Source: an uncultured Kiritimatiellota bacterium | GTDB taxonomy: Bacteria > Verrucomicrobiota > Kiritimatiellia > RFP12 > UBA1067 | DNA: 5,363 bases | Direction: 5' to 3' | Assembly (NCBI GenBank): GCA_934654805.1 | Contig: CAKUGW010000159.1 | Location: 1-5,363 of the forward strand | Part shown: positions 1 through 5,363 of the stretch, in pieces | Numbering within the stretch: the stretch's first letter is position 1 | How the letters are laid out: each line of letters begins with the position of its first letter | Program-made: the position numbers and the translations under genes | The notes under the pieces: generated by a model | The model's input: the letters and a program-made list of their open reading frames with translations, nothing else | Databases searched by the model: none | What the model was told of the DNA's origin: nothing

Positions 1-158
1 AGGACAGCCCTAACGGCTCAACACCCAAAGTTAGGATTTAGTTCTGGAATCCAAGTTTAGTTCCGGACGCGGCGTAATGCGGAGAAATTTCCGAGGGGCG
101 GCTTCGGAGAGTCTGAGGACGCAGAGGCGGGCATTGGGAACTGGTGAGGTAATGCGAT
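1..158. other. non-coding lead-in upstream of the phosphatase gene
   Basis: No supportable gene lies here. A frame open from base 1 to a TAG at 58-60 could be the tail of an upstream gene, but it is too short to recognise. The stretch from about 68 to 135 contains CGGAGA / GCAGAGG-like words that resemble degenerate intergenic repeats. A GAGG at 146-149 is a plausible Shine-Dalgarno 9 nt before the ATG at 159. I see no convincing sigma-70 promoter. Confidence 0.5.
37..67. repeat. two direct copies of TTTAGTTCYGGA
   Basis: TTTAGTTCTGGA at 37-48 and TTTAGTTCCGGA at 56-67 match at 11 of 12 bases with a 19-bp period. A period near two helical turns would suit a dimeric regulator, but the pair could equally be the end of a longer repeat array that starts outside the window. 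No function can be assigned. Confidence 0.4.
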
Positions 159-1328
159 ATGAAACCTGAAATTGAAGTGTTTGTCTTTCTGGATGCCCTG
201 GGATGGGATCTGGTCGGGGCGGGGGATTGGATGAAGGACCTGCTGCCGCATCGGCGGGCGGTCGAGATGCAGTTCGGCTACTCCTGCACGGCCATTCCGA
301 CGATCCTTTCGGGGGCGACGCCCGCCGAACACGGACACCTGAGCCTCTTCCGCTTCGATCCGAAGGGGTCGCCGTTCAAGGGTATCGCGCGGCTCATGCG
401 GTGTCTGCGCCCCGCATCGTTCTGGACGCGGGGCCGCGTCCGCAACCAGCTCTCGAAGTTCGTCAAGCGTCGGCTCGGCTTCACCGGCTACTTTCAGCTC
501 TACCAGATGTCGGCGGATCGGCTCGGCTTCATGGACTACGGCGAGAAGCGCAACCTCTTCGTCCCCGGCGGCATGGCGCCCCTCGCGAACCTGACTGACG
601 TGTGCGCCCGGAGCGGCGTTCCGTATCACATCACCGACTGGAGCCAGGGCGAGGCGGCGGCATTCCCGGCGGCCGAGGCGGCACTCCGTGCCGGCGCGCG
701 CTTCCTCTTCGTCTATGCCGCCGATCTGGACGCGATCCGGCACGACGAAGCCTTGAATCCCAATAGCCCGCGCGTCGCGGCGAAGCTTGCAGACTATCGC
801 CGCCGGCTCGAATCGCTCGCGGCGACGTTGGCGGCGACAGGACGGACGGGACGGCTCACGGTCTTTTCCGACCACGGCATGACGCCGCTCGTTCGGACGA
901 TTGACCTGAAGTCCGCCGTGGAGCGGACGGGGCTTGTCTTTGGCGTGGACTACGGCTGCTGCTACGATTCGACGCTCTTCCGCGTCACCTACCTGAAGCC
1001 CGCCGCGCGGGCGCGGATCGAACAGGCCCTCGCGCCGTTTGCCTGTGACGGCCATTGGCTCACGGAAGACGAGGAACGGCGGTACGGCATCTACCGCGCC
1101 GACCGTTTCTTCGGCGACGCGATCTTCCTCGTGAACCCAGGTGTGCAGATCGTCCCGTCCGACATGACCCTGAGACCTCTCAACGGCATGCATGGCTACG
1201 AGCCGACGGAGGCGCATTCACTCGCCGCGATCCTCTCCACGGACGCGATTCCGGCAAACGTCATGTGCGTGCGCGACTCCTTCGGCCTGATGACCACCGC
1301 GTTGAAGCGGTTGCGGGAGACGGCGTGA
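159..1328 (+). CDS. alkaline-phosphatase-superfamily hydrolase (type I phosphodiesterase/nucleotide pyrophosphatase-like)
   Basis: A 389-residue protein with the metal-site signatures of the alkaline phosphatase superfamily in the expected order. LDALGWD near the N-terminus supplies a ligand Asp12. The block YSCTAIPTILSG, followed by ATPAEHG, is the nucleophile region (Thr44 is the likeliest nucleophile, Ser42 the alternative). DLDAIRHD (189-196) and FSDHGM (Asp238, His239) follow, and HGYEPTEAH (His345) closes the site. Members hydrolyse phosphomonoesters or diesters at a two-metal centre. No signal peptide is evident, so it is probably cytoplasmic; the substrate is unknown. The start at 159 has a GAGG 9 nt upstream. 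Its TGA overlaps the ATG of the following glycosyltransferase by one base (TGATG), so the two are translationally coupled, and a role in polysaccharide or glycolipid metabolism is inferred from that partner only. Confidence 0.85.
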   Translation: MKPEIEVFVFLDALGWDLVGAGDWMKDLLPHRRAVEMQFGYSCTAIPTILSGATPAEHGHLSLFRFDPKGSPFKGIARLMRCLRPASFWTRGRVRNQLSKFVKRRLGFTGYFQLYQMSADRLGFMDYGEKRNLFVPGGMAPLANLTDVCARSGVPYHITDWSQGEAAAFPAAEAALRAGARFLFVYAADLDAIRHDEALNPNSPRVAAKLADYRRRLESLAATLAATGRTGRLTVFSDHGMTPLVRTIDLKSAVERTGLVFGVDYGCCYDSTLFRVTYLKPAARARIEQALAPFACDGHWLTEDEERRYGIYRADRFFGDAIFLVNPGVQIVPSDMTLRPLNGMHGYEPTEAHSLAAILSTDAIPANVMCVRDSFGLMTTALKRLRETA

Positions 1329-2491
1329 TGCGCATCGCCCACATCGTCCGCCGCTACAGCCGCGCCGAGTGGGGCGGCACGGAAACGGTCGTCGCCGCGA
1401 CGGTCGCCGAGCAGCGGCGGCGCGGCGACGAGCCGTGCGTCTTCTGCACGTCCGCGCTTCAGCCGCCGGAGGGGACGCGGGAGGCTCGGACGTTCTCCTA
1501 CTTCTATCCGTATTTCCCGCTCTCGGCGTCCGCACGCGATGCGCTTGACCGAAAGGGCGGCAATCCGTTTGCGTGCGGGCTCTTCCGCGCCGTGCGGGCG
1601 TTCCGCGCGGACGTGATCCACATCCACGCGGGCGGCCGTCTCGCCTGCGGCGCGATCCGGCTCGCCGAACGCCTTGGCGTACCGTCCGTCCTGTCCCTGC
1701 ATGGCGGTGCGGCGGTCGTGCCGCCCCGGGAGCGTGCGCAGATGCTCGCGCCCCTGCGTGGCACGGTGCGGTACGGTGGCGTGTTGGATCGCTTGCTGGG
1801 GTTTCGATTTGATCCGCTCGCGCGGGCGTCCGTGCTCGTCTGCATTTCGCGCGCGGAACAGGACGCGCTTGCGCGGCGCTATCCCCGGAAATGCATCCGC
1901 TATCTGCCGAACGGCGTAGTGCCGAACGAGTTTGCGCATCGTCCCTTCGCGCAGGCGGCGCGTGTGCTGTGCCTCTCGCGCATCGACTACCAGAAGAACC
2001 AGCTCGCGCTCGTGGATCTCCTCGCGGCGCGTCCCGGCGTCACCGTGGAGCTGGTCGGTCCCGTGACGGCTCCGTGGTATCGTGACGAGATTGTGGCGCG
2101 CGCCCGGATGCTGGGCGTAGCCGACCGCCTGACGATTCGCGGCGGTCTGCCGCCGGGTTCGGACGAGCTGAACGCGGCGTTTGCGCGGGCGGACGTGTTC
2201 GTGCTGCCGTCCGTCCATGAGCCGTTCGGCATCGTCGCGCTGGAGGCGATGCAGCACGGTGTGCCGCTCATTGCCTCGGCGGTTGGCGGACTTGTCGACT
2301 TCGTGCGCGACGGCGAAAACGGGCTTCTGTTCAATCCATCCGAGAAGGGGGCGCTCGCCGCCGCGTTCGATCGCCTGACGCCGCCGCTCGCCGCGCGGTT
2401 GGCAACAGGCGGCTACGCGACGGCGCGCGCCTACGCCTGGCCGCGCCTGATCGACGACCTCGCGCGGCTCTACGCAGAAGCGCGGACATGA
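1328..2491 (+). CDS. glycosyltransferase family 4 (GT-B fold)
   Basis: A 387-residue GT-B glycosyltransferase that transfers a sugar from a nucleotide-sugar donor to a glycan, lipid or small acceptor. The N-terminal half has the WGGTE acceptor-side glycine motif (Gly16, Gly17) and the HIHAGG segment. The linker carries LPNGV (Asn195). The donor half begins at SRIDYQKNQ (around Arg218 and Lys223) and has the retaining-family EX7E motif EPFGIVALE (Glu298, Glu306), followed by GVPLIASAVGG and ENGLLF. The length is normal and the protein looks intact. The frame is open for 91 codons further upstream, but that part lies inside the phosphatase gene; the ATG at 1328 begins the typical MRIAHIV strand and overlaps the phosphatase stop. 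The donor sugar cannot be read from sequence. Together with the phosphatase it suggests the end of a surface-glycan biosynthesis operon. Confidence 0.93.
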   Translation: MRIAHIVRRYSRAEWGGTETVVAATVAEQRRRGDEPCVFCTSALQPPEGTREARTFSYFYPYFPLSASARDALDRKGGNPFACGLFRAVRAFRADVIHIHAGGRLACGAIRLAERLGVPSVLSLHGGAAVVPPRERAQMLAPLRGTVRYGGVLDRLLGFRFDPLARASVLVCISRAEQDALARRYPRKCIRYLPNGVVPNEFAHRPFAQAARVLCLSRIDYQKNQLALVDLLAARPGVTVELVGPVTAPWYRDEIVARARMLGVADRLTIRGGLPPGSDELNAAFARADVFVLPSVHEPFGIVALEAMQHGVPLIASAVGGLVDFVRDGENGLLFNPSEKGALAAAFDRLTPPLAARLATGGYATARAYAWPRLIDDLARLYAEART

Positions 2492-2546
2492 GAAACGGGT
2501 TTGGCCTGGGATCTATGTGGCGCGCAGAATCGGCGCTGATTGGATA

Positions 2547-2555
2547 TGGTATAAT
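2547..2555 (+). promoter_or_regulatory. extended -10 promoter element of the methyltransferase gene
   Basis: TGGTATAAT is a perfect sigma-70 -10 hexamer with the upstream TGn extension, in the 83-bp gap after the glycosyltransferase. No good -35 is visible 16-18 bp upstream (GAATCG region), which extended -10 promoters can tolerate. Transcription would begin near 2562, leaving a leader of only about 13 nt that contains the ribosome site. This would uncouple the methyltransferase from the glycan operon. Confidence 0.5.
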
Positions 2556-2562
2556 GCGTGGC

Positions 2563-2568
2563 AAGGAG
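2563..2568 (+). promoter_or_regulatory. Shine-Dalgarno AAGGAG fixing the methyltransferase start
   Basis: AAGGAG ends 6 nt before the ATG at 2575. An ATG at 2569 in the same frame directly abuts it and is too close. An in-frame ATG at 2488 overlaps the glycosyltransferase stop but lies upstream of the putative promoter and adds 29 residues that do not look like this family. Confidence 0.65.
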
Positions 2569-2574
2569 ATGACG

Positions 2575-3966
<1,392 letters not shown>

Positions 3967-4007
3967 CGCGGAGATGACGGAGAATAGGAGACACGGAGGA
4001 GAGAAGA
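3967..4007. repeat. degenerate CGGAGA-type purine-rich spacer repeat
   Basis: The spacer contains GCGGAGA, ACGGAGA, TAGGAGA and ACGGAGGAGA at roughly 10-14 bp intervals. It looks like the short ACGGAGA-type intergenic repeats seen in this kind of genome. Its last part, GGAGGA at 3995-4000, also sits 7 nt before the ATG at 4008 and could act as a ribosome site. Confidence 0.35.
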
Positions 4008-4142
4008 ATGTCGGAAATGCTGCCGCGAACCGAAAATCCTGTTGATCCCGTAAATCCTGTCAAAAGGGGAGGGGACGCGGGGGGTGTTTTCGACAGGATT
4101 AACAGGATTGACAAGATTACGAAGAAAGGATGGACGCCATGA
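4008..4142 (+). CDS. small ORF made almost entirely of hairpin-repeat sequence
   Basis: 44 codons beginning MSEMLPRTENPV and containing DPVNPVKRG and FDRINRIDKI, all read from the 95-bp repeat. A GGAGGA lies 7 nt upstream of the ATG. Its TGA (4140-4142) overlaps the ATG at 4139 of the GxxExxY gene (ATGA), so translating it could couple into that gene. The peptide matches the C-terminal tail of the GxxExxY protein because both are encoded by the same repeat in the same frame. It may be a real leader peptide or only an open frame in repeat DNA; I lean to the latter as a protein and keep it for the coupling. Confidence 0.3.
   Translation: MSEMLPRTENPVDPVNPVKRGGDAGGVFDRINRIDKITKKGWTP
4023..4117. 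repeat. 95-bp hairpin repeat, copy 1
   Basis: The left arm (about 4035-4065) holds three AATCCTG-like units and ends in AAAA. The right arm (about 4087-4117) holds three GACAGGATT-like units and begins with TTTT. The G-rich loop between them is about 21 nt. It matches 4505-4599 base for base at about 89 of 95 positions with no gaps, so the two are direct repeats 482 bp apart flanking the GxxExxY gene. A transcript would fold into a long stem. Confidence 0.9.
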
Positions 4143-4702
4143 TTGACCTGAAGGAATTGAGCCATCAAATTATCGGCGCGGCGATGCGAGTCCATTCTCA
4201 TTTCGGGCCGGGCTTTCTGGAAGAGGTCTATAAAAACGCTCTGTCTGTCGAATTGCGTGATGAAGGGCTGAAGGTGGAGAAGGAAGTGGAGATCCCCGTT
4301 GACTACAGGGGCGTTCGCGTGGGAGACTACAAGGCTGATCTCATTGTGGAAGGACGTATCATACTGGAACTCAAAGCCGTGGCAACGCTTGTTGCACGGC
4401 ATGAGGCACAGCTTGTGAACTATCTTTCTGCGACGCGGATCGATGACGGGTTGCTGTTGAATTTTGGTTCGCCGTCACTTCAATTCAAACACAAGTACCG
4501 CTTACCGCGAACCGAAAATCCTGTTAATCCTGTAAATCCTGTCAAAAGGGGACGGGACGTGGGGGGTGTTTTTGACAGGATTAACAGGATTGACAGGATG
4601 GCGGGGGAAGCGAGAAATCACGCGAAGCCGACAACGTGCGGGAATCCTGTGAATCCTGTAAATCCTGTCAAAAAAGGTACGGACGGCATAGGCGATAGAT
4701 GA
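4139..4702 (+). CDS. GxxExxY protein (PD-(D/E)XK nuclease superfamily, PDDEXK_3) with a repeat-encoded tail
   Basis: 187 residues. The name-giving motif is GFLEEVY (Gly25, Glu28, Tyr31). The nuclease-like core follows: DYKADLIVEGRIILELK gives Asp67 and Glu77-x-Lys79, with a conserved-looking Gln91. The usual family end, FGSPSLQFKHKYR, is reached at residue 121. The remaining 66 residues are unusual: they read into hairpin-repeat copy 2 and a third half-copy, giving NPVNPVNPVK, FDRINRIDRM and NPVNPVNPVK again. I chose ATG 4139 because AAGGA at 4126-4130 is 8 nt upstream and family members start near this point; an in-frame ATG at 4130 (three residues more) abuts its purine tract. The biological role of the family is not established. 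It sits between the methyltransferase and the DUF262 gene, bounded by direct repeats, and looks like an inserted cassette rather than an original part of that locus. Confidence 0.8.
   Translation: MIDLKELSHQIIGAAMRVHSHFGPGFLEEVYKNALSVELRDEGLKVEKEVEIPVDYRGVRVGDYKADLIVEGRIILELKAVATLVARHEAQLVNYLSATRIDDGLLLNFGSPSLQFKHKYRLPRTENPVNPVNPVKRGRDVGGVFDRINRIDRMAGEARNHAKPTTCGNPVNPVNPVKKGTDGIGDR
4505..4599. repeat. 95-bp hairpin repeat, copy 2 (inside the GxxExxY coding end)
   Basis: Left arm 4517-4547 (three AATCCTG units, then AAAA), loop 4548-4569, right arm 4570-4599 (TTTT, then three ACAGGAT units). The arms pair with about two mismatches over 30 bp, better than copy 1, which has extra substitutions in its left arm (GTTGATCCCG). 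It is read through without a stop as the C-terminal tail of the GxxExxY protein. Confidence 0.9.
4643..4676. repeat. third AATCCTG triplet (left arm only)
   Basis: Three AATCCTGT units followed by CAAAAAAGG, matching the left arms of the two larger repeats. No right arm follows. It again encodes NPVNPVNPVK in frame at the end of the GxxExxY ORF. It could be a partial repeat left by recombination. It could also pair with the right arm at 4570-4599 as an alternative to the 4517-4547 stem. Confidence 0.85.
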
Positions 4703-4710
4703 AATCGAAG

Positions 4711-4716
4711 AAGGAG
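4711..4716 (+). promoter_or_regulatory. Shine-Dalgarno AAGGAG before the DUF262 gene
   Basis: AAGGAG lies 11 nt before the ATG at 4728, a little far. A 10-codon frame (ATG 4699, MKSKKEMEHT, TGA 4729-4731) overlaps both the GxxExxY stop and the DUF262 start by ATGA-type junctions. Ribosomes from upstream could therefore be handed on to the DUF262 start. Confidence 0.45.
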
Positions 4717-4727
4717 ATGGAACACAC

Positions 4728-5363
4728 ATGAAACTGACGCTGCGCACGGACTTGACGGTCGAAGACCTCTGCAAGGGGTTCGTCTACAACGAGGTCGAGG
4801 GCAAGGGCCTCTACGGCTGGGAGGGGCGGCTCACGGTCCAGCCCGAATACCAGCGCAACTACATCTACGGCGACGGCAGGCGCGACGTCGCCGTCGTGCG
4901 CTCGCTCCTGAAGGAGTACCCGCTGGGGCTTCTCTATTTCGTGAAGACGGGCGATGACCGCTACGAGGTGCTGGACGGCCAGCAGCGCATCACGAGCTTC
5001 GGGCGCTTCGTGACGGGCAAGCTCTCCTTCGACGACGGCCCGGTCGCGAAGTCGATGGCCGGGCTTGCCGAAGACGAACGCCGCCGCATCCTCTCGGCTC
5101 CGCTGACGATCTACATTTGCGAGGGCGCGGAGAGCGAGATCAAGGAATGGTTCAAGACGATCAACATCGTCGGCGTGCCGCTCAACGAACAGGAACTCCT
5201 GAACGCCGTCTGCTCCGGCCCGTTCGTGACGTGCGCACGGGAGATCTTCTCCAACTCGACCAATCCGCAGATGCAGAAGTGGAGCGCGTACGTGCGCGGC
5301 AACCCCAAGCGGCAGGACGTCCTCGCGACGGCGTTGGCCTGGGTGTCAAAGGGGGACGTGAAG
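4728..5363 (+). CDS. DUF262 (GmrS N-terminal / ParB-like) protein, 3' end outside the window
   Basis: The first 212 residues of a DUF262 protein, open to the window edge. Visible signatures are PEYQRNY (39-45), the hallmark DGQQR (83-87) followed by ITSFGRF, and FKTINIVGVPLNEQEL (142-157), which matches the family's N-x-x-G-x-P-L-x-x-x-E-L stretch. In characterised relatives such as the GmrSD type IV restriction enzyme, the DUF262 part is a ParB-like NTP-binding/hydrolysing domain, often joined to or paired with an HNH-type nuclease domain (DUF1524). That nuclease part would lie beyond the window. Codons are strongly C/G-ending, like the 5' part of the methyltransferase and unlike the GxxExxY gene between them. 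This supports the view that methyltransferase and DUF262 protein belong together, as modification and effector parts of a defence locus. No earlier in-frame start exists, so ATG 4728 is firm. Confidence 0.85.
   Translation, partial: MKLTLRTDLTVEDLCKGFVYNEVEGKGLYGWEGRLTVQPEYQRNYIYGDGRRDVAVVRSLLKEYPLGLLYFVKTGDDRYEVLDGQQRITSFGRFVTGKLSFDDGPVAKSMAGLAEDERRRILSAPLTIYICEGAESEIKEWFKTINIVGVPLNEQELLNAVCSGPFVTCAREIFSNSTNPQMQKWSAYVRGNPKRQDVLATALAWVSKGDVK

Noticed and set aside
57..1217. Long minus-strand ORF of 386 codons
   Set aside because: It is antisense to the phosphatase gene, its product is Arg/Glu/Ala-rich without recognisable motifs, and the + strand carries a clear family protein with ordered active-site residues. 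Long antisense frames are expected at this GC content.
2488..2574. N-terminal extension of the methyltransferase from the ATG at 2488
   Set aside because: The ATG overlaps the glycosyltransferase stop but has only a weak ribosome site. The 29 residues do not resemble the family start, and a better Shine-Dalgarno and a -10 element lie between it and 2575.
4023..4676. Rho-independent terminators made by the hairpin repeats
   Set aside because: Stems are very long with G-rich loops of about 21 nt, and no U-tract follows the right arms on the + strand. On this strand T-runs precede the right arm instead.

Overview
The window is GC-rich and densely coding, all on the + strand. Clusters of the AATCCTGT / ACAGGATT repeat, a GxxExxY-family gene and degenerate CGGAGA-type spacer sequence are a combination I associate with environmental or gut bacteria of the Planctomycetes-Verrucomicrobia-Lentisphaerae-Kiritimatiellae group. 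That assignment is an impression from sequence style, not a proof.

Layout. Bases 1-158 are a non-coding lead-in with a small tandem repeat. Bases 159-2491 hold two tightly coupled genes (TGATG overlap): an alkaline-phosphatase-superfamily hydrolase and a GT4-type glycosyltransferase, probably the end of a surface-polysaccharide or glycoconjugate operon. Bases 2575-3966 hold an EcoRI-family adenine-specific DNA methyltransferase, preceded by an extended -10 promoter element and a clear Shine-Dalgarno. Bases 4008-4702 hold a small repeat-encoded ORF and a GxxExxY (PD-(D/E)XK_3) protein lying between two 95-bp direct repeats, each of which is a large imperfect hairpin. From 4728 to the window edge runs a DUF262 (GmrS-N/ParB-like) protein, cut off by the window end. 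Methyltransferase plus DUF262 protein looks like a modification-restriction or other defence locus, with the GxxExxY cassette sitting in the middle of it.

The main observation is in the 3' part of the methyltransferase gene. Fifteen perfect ACAG units (3541-3600) are followed by two tandem, non-identical copies of the family's conserved C-terminal module, in two different reading frames. With 15 units, as here, the frame skips the first copy and ends in copy B (463 aa). With 16 units (or 13) it would end in copy A (402 aa). With 14 or 17 units it hits a TAG just after the repeat (about 344-348 aa). The two copies share 20 of 21 amino acids in their leading block while 11 of those 21 codons differ only synonymously. 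Copy A has therefore been maintained as protein although it is out of frame in this sequence. A 16-residue segment in the middle of the modules is almost completely different between the copies. The simplest reading is a three-state phase-variable switch that swaps methyltransferase C-termini, rather than a plain ON/OFF switch.
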